Positions 50,511 through 60,400 of a DNA stretch of 64,000 nt are shown in pieces (position 1 is the stretch's first letter; each line of letters opens with the position of its first letter). The position numbers and the translations under genes were made by a program. The notes beneath the pieces were generated by a model. The model made no database searches. It was not told where the DNA came from and was given only the letters and a program-made list of their open reading frames with translations. Source of the stretch: Psychroserpens mesophilus (GTDB lineage Bacteria > Bacteroidota > Bacteroidia > Flavobacteriales > Flavobacteriaceae); contig NZ_JXJP01000013.1 in the NCBI RefSeq assembly GCF_000826645.1, forward strand, positions 1-64,000, in the 5' to 3' direction.

Positions 50511-52263
50511 TATTCAATATCTCGCAGATACTGGATTCATCAATATTCAAATATTGTTGTAATTCTTCTTTACTTCCATGTTCAACAAACGCATCTGGAA
50601 TACCTATTATTTGTATGGTATTTTTATAATCGTGTTTGGATGCAAATTCGAGAATTGCACTACCAAATCCTCCAGAAACAGTTCCATCTTCAATGGTAAC
50701 TATACGTTTATATTTTTGAAGTATCTTATGTAACAAATCTTTATCTAAAGGCTTTAAAAATCTCATATCATAATGAGCAAAAGCATCACTATTTTCGATA
50801 TTTTCCAACGAATTAGTAACCATCTCTGAAATGGTTCCGATACTTAAAATGGCTACACTATTCCCTGCTTTTAATTCCTCTCCTTTTCCTATCTCAATTT
50901 TGGAAAACGGTTGTTTCCAATCCATAATTTGACCCCTTCCTCTAGGGTATCTGATGGCAATTGGTTGATTTAATCCTAATTGAGCTGTAAACATAATGTT
51001 ACGTAACTCTATTTCATTTCTAGGTGCAAACAGAATTAAATTAGGAATACATCTTAAATACGCCAAATCAAACACGCCATGATGAGTTGCACCATCTTCA
51101 CCAACCAAACCTGCACGATCTAAACAAAAAATTACAGGAAGGTTTTGTAACGCAACATCGTGAATGACTTGATCGTAAGCACGCTGTAAAAACGTAGAGT
51201 AGATATTACAAAAAGGAATTAAGCCTTGGGTAGCCATTCCTGCAGCTAACGTAACTGCATGTTGTTCTGCGATACCAACATCGAAAGCACGTTCTGGAAA
51301 TCGTTCCATCATAAACTTTAAAGAACTCCCTGTTGGCATTGCTGGCGTTATACCAACGATTCTTTTATTCTCTTTTGCCAATTCAACAATAGTATGTCCG
51401 AAAACATCTTGAAACTTTGGCGGTTGTTTGGTATTAGATTTTAAAGGAACTTCTCCAGTTAGAGCATCAAATTTTCCAGGTGCATGGTATTTGACCTGAT
51501 CAGCTTCAGCTTGCTTTAAACCTTTTCCTTTGGTTGTTATGACGTGTAAAAATTTTGGTCCTTTAACTGTTTTCAAGCGCTCCAATTCTGAAATTAGCGT
51601 AGTTAAATCGTGACCATCAATAGGTCCTGAATAATCAAAATTGAGTGCTTCAAATACATTGTCTTGCTTTTCTTTTCCTGTTTTAACATTGGTTAAATAT
51701 TGTTTCAAAGCACCAACACTTGGATCGATACCAATAGCGTTGTCATTTAAAATCACCAATAAATTAACATCAGTTACACCTGCATGATTTAATCCTTCAA
51801 AGGCCATTCCGCTAGCAATAGATGCGTCTCCAATAACAGCGATATGATGTTTGTCTTCTCCTTTAAGTCTGGATGCAATAGCCATTCCTAAAGCAGCAGA
51901 AATAGACGTTGACGAATGTCCGACACCAAAAGCATCATAGTCACTTTCATCACGTTTAGGAAATCCACTAACACCACCAAACTGGCGATTGGTATGAAAT
52001 ACATCCTTTCTACCTGTTAGTATTTTATGGCCATACGCTTGATGTCCAACATCCCAGATTAATAAATCTTCAGGTGTATTAAAGACATAATGTAAAGCTA
52101 AAGTCAATTCTACAACACCTAGACTTGCGCCAAGATGTCCTTCCTTAGTAGCTACTATATTAATAATAAAGTCACGCAACTCTTGAGCGAGCTGTGGCAA
52201 CTCATCTGGATTTAATAGTTTTAAATCTGAAGGAAAATTAATATGATCTAATAATTTTTTCAT
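50485..52263 (-). CDS. dxs: 1-deoxy-D-xylulose-5-phosphate synthase
   Basis: 592 aa thiamine-diphosphate enzyme condensing pyruvate and glyceraldehyde 3-phosphate, first step of the MEP isoprenoid pathway. Signatures: DVGHQAYGHKILTGR (about 70), GDASIASGMAFEGLNHAG with the later NDN for ThDP/Mg binding, and DRAGLVGEDGATHHG plus EDGTVSGGFGSAI in the C-terminal half. The start is the ATG at 52263 (MKKLLDHINF); a longer ORF to 52317 would contain the -7 box TACATTTG and does not match the family. Confidence 0.96.
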   Translation of the reverse strand: MKKLLDHINFPSDLKLLNPDELPQLAQELRDFIINIVATKEGHLGASLGVVELTLALHYVFNTPEDLLIWDVGHQAYGHKILTGRKDVFHTNRQFGGVSGFPKRDESDYDAFGVGHSSTSISAALGMAIASRLKGEDKHHIAVIGDASIASGMAFEGLNHAGVTDVNLLVILNDNAIGIDPSVGALKQYLTNVKTGKEKQDNVFEALNFDYSGPIDGHDLTTLISELERLKTVKGPKFLHVITTKGKGLKQAEADQVKYHAPGKFDALTGEVPLKSNTKQPPKFQDVFGHTIVELAKENKRIVGITPAMPTGSSLKFMMERFPERAFDVGIAEQHAVTLAAGMATQGLIPFCNIYSTFLQRAYDQVIHDVALQNLPVIFCLDRAGLVGEDGATHHGVFDLAYLRCIPNLILFAPRNEIELRNIMFTAQLGLNQPIAIRYPRGRGQIMDWKQPFSKIEIGKGEELKAGNSVAILSIGTISEMVTNSLENIENSDAFAHYDMRFLKPLDKDLLHKILQKYKRIVTIEDGTVSGGFGSAILEFASKHDYKNTIQIIGIPDAFVEHGSKEELQQYLNIDESSICEILNTTLELVNR

Positions 52264-52270
52264 TCCATTA

Positions 52271-52278
52271 CAAATGTA
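52271..52278 (-). promoter_or_regulatory. -7 element of dxs, start-proximal
   Basis: Minus-strand TACATTTG, seven bases before the dxs ATG. The message would have almost no leader. Confidence 0.5.
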
Positions 52279-52291
52279 CCATTTGAAATTG

Positions 52292-52299
52292 TATTTTTG
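52292..52299 (+). promoter_or_regulatory. -7 element of tadA
   Basis: TATTTTTG matches TAnnTTTG, 20 bases before the tadA ATG, in the 56-bp divergent region shared with dxs. No -33 TTG at proper spacing. Confidence 0.45.
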
Positions 52300-52319
52300 A
52301 TTAAGAATTCTCCTCATAA

Positions 52320-52769
52320 ATGGAAAACCCGTTTGACGATACGTACTTTATGAAAAAAGCCTTAATTGAGGCTGAAAGTGCATTTGAAAAAGGTGAGATT
52401 CCTGTTGGCGCAGTGATTGTGATAAATGATAGAATTATCGCCAGATCTCATAATCTCACAGAATTATTAAACGATGTCACTGCTCATGCTGAAATGCAAG
52501 CCATTACTGCTGCTGCTAATTTTTTAGGCGGAAAGTATTTAACCAATTGTACATTATATGTCACCTTAGAACCTTGCCAGATGTGTGCAGGTGCTTTGTA
52601 TTGGAGTCAGATTTCTAAGATTGTATATGGTGCCAGTGATGATCAACGCGGATTTAAAACTTTAGGCACAACACTTCATCCTAAAACTGAAGTAATTCGT
52701 GGCGTTTTAGCTGATGAAGCATCCGAATTACTGAAGCGTTTCTTTATTGAAAAACGAAATTTGAACTAA
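52320..52769 (+). CDS. tadA: tRNA adenosine(34) deaminase-like nucleoside deaminase
   Basis: 149 aa zinc deaminase. His56 and Glu58 in AHAEMQAI and Cys86/Cys89 in EPCQMCAGAL form the site. FMKKALIEAESAFEKGEIPVGAVIV and the C-terminal FFIEKR helix are TadA features. It makes inosine at the wobble position of tRNA-Arg(ACG). The first ten residues (MENPFDDTYF) are a common flavobacterial extension. Nucleobase deaminases look similar, so the tRNA role is very likely but not certain. Confidence 0.88.
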   Translation: MENPFDDTYFMKKALIEAESAFEKGEIPVGAVIVINDRIIARSHNLTELLNDVTAHAEMQAITAAANFLGGKYLTNCTLYVTLEPCQMCAGALYWSQISKIVYGASDDQRGFKTLGTTLHPKTEVIRGVLADEASELLKRFFIEKRNLN

Positions 52770-52790
52770 GTTGCAATTTGCGTTAAGGAT

Positions 52791-52898
52791 GGAGGCTTTG
52801 TTGGAGCTCTTTTTACTATTTTATAGACCTTTCGACTACGCTCAAGGCGACAGTAAAAAAGCGACTGCCGAGAGCCTGACCCTTGTGGGAACGCCCAA
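52791..52898. repeat. GC-richer dispersed-type intergenic repeat
   Basis: This stretch stands out from the AT-rich surroundings. CCTTTCGACTACGCTCAAGG (52829-52848) belongs to a motif I recall as scattered through flavobacterial intergenic DNA, followed by GCGACTGCCGAGAGCCTGACC. No ORF. It lies between tadA and the csp terminator. Only one copy is in the window. Confidence 0.5.
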
Positions 52899-52908
52899 AA
52901 AATTACAC

Positions 52909-52938
52909 AAAAAAAACGCCTAACTTTCGTTAGACGTT
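52909..52938 (-). terminator. Terminator of the cold-shock gene
   Basis: Minus strand AACGTCTAAC, loop GAAA, GTTAGGCGTT (one G-U pair), then a run of T. Confidence 0.85.
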
Positions 52939-52960
52939 GAAACTGTAATAAAGTATATTC

Positions 52961-53152
52961 TTAGAGAACTTGCACGTTAGCGGCAACCATCCCTTTTCTT
53001 CCTTCTTCTTCGTTGTACTCTACACTATCGCCTTCACGCAATTCAACACCATTAAGGTTTGATACGTGTACGAAAATGTCTTTTCCTGTTTCGTCGTTGG
53101 TAATGAATCCAAATCCTTTTGAATCATTGAAAAATTTAACTGTTCCAGTCAT
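52961..53152 (-). CDS. Cold-shock domain protein
   Basis: 63 aa single OB-fold. RNP1 is KGFGFI (residues 13-18) and RNP2 is IFVHVSNL (about 26-33). It opens [17 protein letters not shown] and is slightly shorter than E. coli CspA, as usual here. An RNA chaperone that melts structure in the cold or in growth. The -7 box TACATTTG (53182-53189, minus) gives a leader of about 24 nt, much shorter than the long regulatory leader of E. coli cspA. Confidence 0.95.
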   Translation of the reverse strand: MTGTVKFFNDSKGFGFITNDETGKDIFVHVSNLNGVELREGDSVEYNEEEGRKGMVAANVQVL

Positions 53153-53181
53153 TGTAATAAAAATATATGTTAATTAAGATA

Positions 53182-53189
53182 CAAATGTA
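53182..53189 (-). promoter_or_regulatory. -7 element of the cold-shock gene
   Basis: Minus-strand TACATTTG, full consensus, 29 bases upstream of the ATG. Confidence 0.5.
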
Positions 53190-53306
53190 CGGCATAAAAT
53201 GATGCCATGTGTTAATTTATTGTAATTTTTTAAATTATTGAAAATAAACAAATTAAAAAACACTTTTTTAAGAATGTCGTAAATAAATCAAGCCCCAGTC
53301 TATTAT

Positions 53307-53546
53307 CTAGTACTTTTTCTCCTTTTGATTTTCTCGCATTTTATCTAAGTTTTCTCTGGTCAGCATATAATCTTTAACATTTTTATCTTTCCAGCGATGG
53401 TAAGAGAATAAAGGGAAAACAACGACCGCAAGTCCTAAAACTCCAAAACCAATAAGCTTTTGAGAATACTCTACTTCAAGTAAAAAACCACAGACTATAC
53501 TTCCAAAAGAGGCTAAAAAGGCTATAAGAATTATATATTTCATCAT
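53307..53546 (-). CDS. Small two-helix membrane protein (79 aa)
   Basis: 79 aa with helices at about 4-23 (YIILIAFLASFGSIVCGFLL) and 30-50 (LIGFGVLGLAVVVFPLFSY), then a strongly charged cytoplasmic tail (HRWKDKNVKDYMLTRENLDKMRENQKEKKY). A hypothetical protein of the type seen across Flavobacteriaceae. Between CLC and csp, with no evident operon partner. Confidence 0.7.
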   Translation of the reverse strand: MMKYIILIAFLASFGSIVCGFLLEVEYSQKLIGFGVLGLAVVVFPLFSYHRWKDKNVKDYMLTRENLDKMRENQKEKKY

Positions 53547-53660
53547 AGGATTGTCTTTAATTAAATTGTTTTAATTGGTGACATCAAACATGGTCTAAAG
53601 CTATTTAGTTTGTGATCTATGTTAGATTTCGGTTGCACTGTATTACACTCATAGAATTCA

Positions 53661-55439
53661 TTAAGATGTAAAATTAATCAATTCTCGTCTGTAGGCTGTT
53701 AAGAGCTTAGATTTGGAAACAAAGCCATAATAAATTCCATCTTTAATTACAGGAAGATTCCAGGCACCTGTATCTTGAAACTTTTTCATGACCATTTTCA
53801 TGGAATCTGTTTCATAATAAATATGTTCTGGTGGATTATGCATAAACGTTTCAACCGTAGTTGATTCATAAAGCGTTTGATCAAACATAACATCTCGTAT
53901 ATTATCTAGTAAAATAATACCAACCATCTGACGATAAATATTCACCACAGGAAATAAATTACGACTGGATTTGGCGACACCTTGATGCAGCATTTCTCCT
54001 AAAGTCATCTCTGGATAAAGAACTGTAAAATCTTGTTCTATTACACTATCTAAGCGCATTAAGGTTAGAACAGATTGATCTTTATCGTGCGTTAATAAAG
54101 CGCCTTTTTCGGCAAGCTCTTTGGTATATATGGTATAATCTATGGCGTTTTTAGTAATAATAAAAGACATCGATACGGTTATCATTAAAGGAACAAATAG
54201 CTGGTAACCACCCGTAATTTCTGCAATTAAGAAAATAGCTGTTAAAGGTGCATGAAGTACTCCTGCGATTAATCCTGCCATACCAATAAGTGTGAAATTT
54301 GATTCTGATACCTGAAATCCTAAGCCAATGTTATTAATAATTTTTGCTACCACGTTTCCCAACGCACTTCCCATAACCATTGTAGGAATTATAATTCCTC
54401 CTGCGCCACCAGCAGCAAAAGTTGTGGTCATCGCTACTGCTTTAAATATTGTAATACCGATAAGTAAGGCAATAACCACCCAAATATTACTTAAGTAATC
54501 ATCAAAAGGAGTTTTTCCTAAAGCGTGTAGATGATTGCCATCGAGCAAATCGTTTATAAATCCAAAACCTTCACCATAAAGTGGCGGAATAAAATAGAGC
54601 ATCACACCAATAGTCAAACCTCCTACAATAAGTTTTTGTCCGCTAGTTTTAAAGCGTTCAAAAAATTTATAAACTGCAAAATAGATTTTTGAAAAATAGA
54701 TTGAGGCTATTCCTGTACCAATACCTAAAATGATAAAAAACAAAGTGTCTCTTAAAGCGAAAGGTGTTGACACATTAAAATTTAAGAGCACACTGTTTCC
54801 AACAAAAAAATAAGAGGTTAAAACTGAAGATACTGAAGCAATTAATAAAGGTAATAACGATGCAAACGTTAAGTCAAGACTAAATACTTCAATGGCAAAG
54901 ATAATAGCTGCGATTGGCGATTGAAAAATAGAGGCGATAGCTCCAGCTGCAGCACAGCCAATTAATAAGGTTCTTGTTTTTCTATCGACATGAAACAACT
55001 GACTAATATTAGAGCTTACAGCAGATGCAGAAGCTATTGCAGGACCAAGCAACCCAACAGAACCTCCAAAACCAGCAGTGATTGGTGCTGTAATTAAGGG
55101 TAAATAAATTTTACTTCGTTTGAGTAGTCCATTCTTCTTAGACAATGAAAAGAGAATACTTGGTATGGCGTGCTCGACTTTTTGTTTAGACACATATTTT
55201 ACAAAGAGGTACACTAACCAAAGCCCGATAACCGGTAAAATAAAGTAAATACTATTTCTAGACACTATAGCAAGATGGTCTAGCATCCATTCGATTCCGT
55301 AAGTAATATTTTTAATGGTTACAGACACTAAACCTGACAACAAACCAATAAGCATAGCCAACAAAAACACAAAGTTTTTTTGTGAAATGTATTTATATCT
55401 CAGCAATAAAATACGTCTTATGATGGACTGTGTTTGCAT
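53661..55439 (-). CDS. CLC-family chloride channel-like protein with CBS domains
   Basis: 592 aa: CLC core (about 20-440) and a C-terminal pair of CBS domains (about 460-590). The core keeps GFGGSVGLLGP (124-133) and AAGGAGGIIIPTM. At the gating glutamate of CLC antiporters (E. coli Glu148, motif GREGP) it has GLLGP, that is Leu131. At the internal proton glutamate (E. coli Glu203, IIEEM) it has Val185 (AIEVF), as in animal CLC channels. This predicts a channel-like, uncoupled protein instead of a Cl/H exchanger. Confidence 0.9.
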   Translation of the reverse strand: MQTQSIIRRILLLRYKYISQKNFVFLLAMLIGLLSGLVSVTIKNITYGIEWMLDHLAIVSRNSIYFILPVIGLWLVYLFVKYVSKQKVEHAIPSILFSLSKKNGLLKRSKIYLPLITAPITAGFGGSVGLLGPAIASASAVSSNISQLFHVDRKTRTLLIGCAAAGAIASIFQSPIAAIIFAIEVFSLDLTFASLLPLLIASVSSVLTSYFFVGNSVLLNFNVSTPFALRDTLFFIILGIGTGIASIYFSKIYFAVYKFFERFKTSGQKLIVGGLTIGVMLYFIPPLYGEGFGFINDLLDGNHLHALGKTPFDDYLSNIWVVIALLIGITIFKAVAMTTTFAAGGAGGIIIPTMVMGSALGNVVAKIINNIGLGFQVSESNFTLIGMAGLIAGVLHAPLTAIFLIAEITGGYQLFVPLMITVSMSFIITKNAIDYTIYTKELAEKGALLTHDKDQSVLTLMRLDSVIEQDFTVLYPEMTLGEMLHQGVAKSSRNLFPVVNIYRQMVGIILLDNIRDVMFDQTLYESTTVETFMHNPPEHIYYETDSMKMVMKKFQDTGAWNLPVIKDGIYYGFVSKSKLLTAYRRELINFTS

Positions 55440-55454
55440 TGATTAAATCTACTA

Positions 55455-55481
55455 AAAAATCCTGCAAGAAGCAGGATTTTT
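55455..55481. terminator. Terminator after aspS
   Basis: AAAAATCCTGC (55455-55465), loop AAGAA, GCAGGATTTTT (55471-55481); functional on the minus strand for aspS and symmetric enough to work both ways. Confidence 0.85.
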
Positions 55482-55487
55482 AATTTA

Positions 55488-57239
55488 TCATTTCAAGTTG
55501 AGTTTTAAACTCAACTCTTTTAATTGTTCATCATCAATTGGAGCAGGAGCATCAATCATGACGTCTCGACCATTATTGTTTTTTGGGAAGGCAATAAAAT
55601 CCCGAATCGTTTCTTGTCCGCCAAGAATAGCCACTAATCTGTCCAATCCAAATGCGAGTCCACCATGAGGAGGAGCTCCATACTGGAAAGCATCCATAAG
55701 GAACCCAAATTGTGCTTTTGCCTCTTCAGGTGAAAAACCTAAATAATCAAACATTAAAGCTTGTGTTTCTTTATCGTGAATACGAATTGAACCACCACCA
55801 ATTTCATTGCCATTAAGCACTAAATCGTAAGCATTAGCTTTTACGGCTCCTGGATTTGTTTTTAATAATTCTAACTGACCAGGTTTTGGTGATGTAAACG
55901 GATGATGCATCGCGTGGTAACGCTCTGTATCTTCATCCCATTCTAAAAGCGGAAAATCCATCACCCAAAGTGGTGCAAAGGTCTTAGGGTCTCTTAAGCC
56001 TAAACGCGTAGCTAATTCCATACGAAGAGCACTTAATTGTGCTCTTACTTTATGAGTAACTCCTGAAAGCACACAAATTAAATCTCCTGGTTTAGCCCTA
56101 GTTTTTTCAGCCCATTTTGCCAAATCGTCTTGATCGTAAAATTTATCAACGGAAGATTTAAAGCTTCCATCGTCATTACATCTACAGTACACCATTCCTA
56201 AAGCACCAACTTGCGGACGCTTTACCCAATCGATAAGTTTATCAATTTCTTTTCTCGTATAACTATTGCCACCAGGAACTGCGATTCCAACAACTAATTC
56301 AGCAGAATTAAACACAGCAAAATCTTTATGTTGAGCAACCTCGTTTAACTCTCCGAATTCCATTCCGAAACGAATGTCTGGCTTATCATTTCCATAGAGA
56401 CGCATCGCATCGTCATAAAGCATTCTTGGAAATTTTTCGACCTCAACGCCGTTAACTTCTTTCAATAAATGACGCGTTAAACCTTCAAAAGCATTTAAGA
56501 TATCTTCTTGCTCTATAAATGCCATTTCGCAGTCAATTTGAGTAAATTCTGGCTGTCTATCGGCACGTAAATCTTCATCTCTAAAGCATTTGACAATTTG
56601 AAAATACTTATCCATGCCTCCAACCATAAGTAATTGCTTAAACGTTTGAGGTGATTGTGGTAAAGCATAAAACTGCCCTTCATTCATACGAGAAGGCACT
56701 ACAAAATCACGAGCACCTTCAGGAGTTGATTTAATTAAGTAAGGTGTTTCTACTTCAATAAATCCTTCTTTTGATAAATAGTTTCTAACCTCCTGAGTAA
56801 CTTTGTGTCTGAAAATCAAACTGTTTTTTACTGGATTACGACGAATATCAAGATAACGATACTTCATACGTAGTTCTTCACCACCATCGGTATCATCTTC
56901 AATTGTAAAAGGAGGTAATTTAGCTTCATTCAAAATCGTTAATTCTGAAACCAAAATCTCAATATCTCCAGTTGGAATGTTTGGATTCTTAGAGGCACGT
57001 TCAATCACAGTTCCTTTCACCTGAATTACAAATTCACGACCTAACTCTTGAGCTTGCTGCATCATTTCTTTAGATGTGCGTTCTTCATCAAACACCAATT
57101 GTGTGATACCGTAACGATCACGTAAATCTACCCAAACAATAAATCCTTTATCTCTTGATTTTTGAACCCAACCTGAAAGGGTCACTTCTGTATTGATGTG
57201 TGATGCTCTTAATTCACCACAATTATGACTTCTGTACAT
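55488..57239 (-). CDS. aspS: Aspartyl-tRNA synthetase
   Basis: 583 aa, bacterial type. OB-fold anticodon domain (about 1-105, [26 protein letters not shown]), class II catalytic core with [22 protein letters not shown] (motif 2), an inserted GAD domain (about 285-400) and motif 3 [16 protein letters not shown]. The bacterial GAD insertion separates it clearly from asnS at 11.8 kb. A -7 box TAAATTTG (57290-57297, minus) lies about 50 bases upstream. Confidence 0.97.
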   Translation of the reverse strand: MYRSHNCGELRASHINTEVTLSGWVQKSRDKGFIVWVDLRDRYGITQLVFDEERTSKEMMQQAQELGREFVIQVKGTVIERASKNPNIPTGDIEILVSELTILNEAKLPPFTIEDDTDGGEELRMKYRYLDIRRNPVKNSLIFRHKVTQEVRNYLSKEGFIEVETPYLIKSTPEGARDFVVPSRMNEGQFYALPQSPQTFKQLLMVGGMDKYFQIVKCFRDEDLRADRQPEFTQIDCEMAFIEQEDILNAFEGLTRHLLKEVNGVEVEKFPRMLYDDAMRLYGNDKPDIRFGMEFGELNEVAQHKDFAVFNSAELVVGIAVPGGNSYTRKEIDKLIDWVKRPQVGALGMVYCRCNDDGSFKSSVDKFYDQDDLAKWAEKTRAKPGDLICVLSGVTHKVRAQLSALRMELATRLGLRDPKTFAPLWVMDFPLLEWDEDTERYHAMHHPFTSPKPGQLELLKTNPGAVKANAYDLVLNGNEIGGGSIRIHDKETQALMFDYLGFSPEEAKAQFGFLMDAFQYGAPPHGGLAFGLDRLVAILGGQETIRDFIAFPKNNNGRDVMIDAPAPIDDEQLKELSLKLNLK

Positions 57240-57289
57240 AGTAAAAAATTGAATGACACCTTCACTTAATGCTCAGGTATTTAAAGATG

Positions 57290-57297
57290 CAAATTTA
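57290..57297 (-). promoter_or_regulatory. -7 element of aspS
   Basis: Minus-strand TAAATTTG, full consensus, 50 bases before the ATG; no good -33 found. Confidence 0.45.
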
Positions 57298-57322
57298 ATC
57301 AAGTTAACGGACTATAAAAATG

Positions 57323-57350
57323 AAAAAGCCATAACATTACGTTATGGCTT
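57323..57350 (-). terminator. Terminator of the efflux operon
   Basis: Minus strand AAGCCATAAC, loop GTAAT, GTTATGGCTT (57326-57335 with 57341-57350), followed by T. It lies 75 bases after the permease stop. Confidence 0.8.
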
Positions 57351-57424
57351 CTTCCGCTATTAATCAAACCTTTTTCATTCCATAAAAGGTTCTTCCACAT
57401 TGATAAATAACTCAATGTGTTCTG

Positions 57425-60400
57425 TTAGAATTGAGTTTCAATTCTTTTATCCATATTAAATGTTTCTTTAGGCACAACTTCTGTTGTTGAATTAGCACCT
57501 TTAATCCACATTTTAAAACGTGTCACCAGGTAAAATAATATGGGCACAACAACCAATGTAAGAAAGGTTGCAATAAATAATCCGTAAATAACTGTCCATG
57601 CCAATGGTCCCCAAAAAATCACGTTATCTCCACCAACATAGATGTTTGGATCGAACTCACTAAATAAAGTAAAGAAGTTGATGTTTAACCCGGTTGCTAG
57701 CGGAATTAATCCTAAAATGGTTGTAATTGCTGTAAGTAACACAGGACGCAATCTTGCTTTACCACCTTTAATAATGGCTTCTAATAAATCTTCTTTTTCA
57801 AGAAACTGATCATTATCCAGATTTCGTTTAATTTTCTTTCTATCAACCAAAAGTTGCGTATAATCTAAAAGAACCACACCATTATTCACAACAATTCCTG
57901 CCAAAGAAATGATTCCCATCATGGTCATCATAATTACAAACGCGCTACCAGTTATTATTAATCCGCCAAATACACCTATCAAACTTAGGAAAATAGCCAA
58001 CATAATGATTCCAGGTTTTGAAATTGAATTAAACTGAAAGATTAATAAAAAGAATATAAGTCCGAGTCCGATAAAAAAAGCAGACATCAAAAAGGCCATT
58101 TGCTTGTTTTGCTCTTCAATTTGTCCCGTATAATCAATTTTAACGCCTTCAGGTTTCCCTTCAAAAGATTTCATTTCATTCTGAATTTCAGATACAATTG
58201 CACCTGCATCAGTATAGCCAGCCGCTAAGGCAGAATATACAGTAACAACACGCTGTACGTCTTTATGTTTAATGGCACTAAATCCCGAAGAATTACTTTG
58301 ACTAGCGACAGCAGAAACCGGAATTTCTCTAATTTGGCCAGAAGCCATATCTCTAAAGGTGATTTTCTGATTAAAAATGGCACTTTTATTGTATCTGTTT
58401 TCTTCATTAAAACGCACATAAATATCATAATCGTCTCCAGCTTCTTTATAAATTCCTGCTTTTGCACCAAAAATTGAATTTCGCAATTGTTGTCCAACTT
58501 GCCCTGAGGAAATCCCTAATTCACCAGCTTTTTTACGATCAACATTCACTTGCATTGATGGTTTTGAACGGTTGACATCAATTTTTAATTCTTCAATTCC
58601 CCTTATGTTTTTAGTGTTTATAAAATCACGCATACGCTCGGCCGTGGCGATGAGTTCTTCATAATCTTTTCCTTCTAATTCAATATTAATTGGATAACCT
58701 GCAGGTGGTCCAACAGCATCCTTTTCTACTGAAATAGCAACACCTGGATAAATACCATCTAAATCATCCTGAACTTTTTTCAGTAATTCATGACTATCTG
58801 CTCCTTTACGATATTTGTATTCACGCATTGTTGCCGTAATCTTTCCTCGATGCGGCATCTCTGCGGCTGAACCACCATCAGTTTGAGGATTTCCTGCGCC
58901 TTCTCCTACTTGAGAAACAGCACTTTCAGTTAAGAAATTATAATCACCATCTTTATAAACAGGATCGTTTAAAATTTTGTAAACTCGCTGTTCTATATCT
59001 TTAGTGATGGCATTGGTTTTTTGAATGTCAGTACCTTCTGGATACTCTATATAAACAATGATTTGATTTGGCGTATTATCTGGAAAGAACTCCACTTTTG
59101 TACGCTGACTCCCGATAGAAGCACCAAATCCTCCAAAGGCAATAAATAATAAAATCACAGTTGCGATGGTAATTAGTACAGGACGTTTTCCTGACAAGGC
59201 AACTCTCAGTGTGGTTTCGTAGAAATTCTCTAGTTTGGGTAAGGTTTTAGTCTGAAAATTATTAGCCCATTTTCTAAGGAATAAACGGTAAGCCCAAAGT
59301 AAGATTGAAGTCACAATCATCAAGGTTCCTAAACCTCTATATTCTCCTCCAAAAATCAATATCAATATTCCAGTAGCAGCGATAATGCTCGTAATTTTTA
59401 TGATTTGCTTCAAAGGCATTTCTTTGTCTTCAACGGTCATATATTGCGATACTAACACAGAGTTGAAAAAGATAGCCACAAATAAAGAAGAGCCTAAAAC
59501 TACCGACAGCGTTACTGGGAAATAAATCATAAATTGCCCCATAACTCCTGGCCATAAACCAAGTGGTACAAAGGCAGCAACTGTAGTTAACGTAGATATA
59601 ATAATTGGAAATGCTATTTCGCCAATTCCTTTCTTTGCTGCTTCAACGCGACTCATGCCTTCGTCTTCCATTAACCTGTAAACATTTTCTACAACGACGA
59701 TACCATTATCTACTAACATTCCCAGACCCATAATTAATCCGAAGAGAATCATGGTATTCATGGTATATCCTAAAAGGTTTAAAATCATCAATGACATGAA
59801 CATTGACATTGGAATGGCGAATCCGACAAATAAGGCGTTTTTAAATCCTAAAAAGAACATTAAAACGGTAACTACTAAAATAATTCCAAAAATGATATTA
59901 TTCACTAAATCATCAACTTGGCCAATCGTTTTTTCAGATTGATCATTGGCTATGGTCACTTTTAAATCTGGAGGAAACCTGCTTGCAACAGCAGCATCAA
60001 CAATAGTTTGAATTTTTTCTGCAGCAGCCACCATATTTTCACCAGCTCGCTTCTTAACGTCGAGCATCACCACAGGTGCTCCAAACTCTCTTGCATAGGT
60101 GGTTCTATCTTCATCTTTAAACGTGACTTTCGCGATATCTTTTAGATAAATTGAATTCCCTTTTTCACTTTTAACTACAAAATCTTCAAGCTCTTTTGGA
60201 TCTTCAATTTCACCAAGAATTCTAATGGTACGACGTTGTCCACTTGAAATCAAATTTCCTGCCGACATGGTCATATTTTCGTTGTTAATGGCATTAATAA
60301 TATCACTAAAACTTACTTGTGCAGCCATCATTTTGTAAATATCTACGGCAACCTCAACTTCTTTTTCCTGGGCACCTCTAATATCTACTTGCTTGATTTC

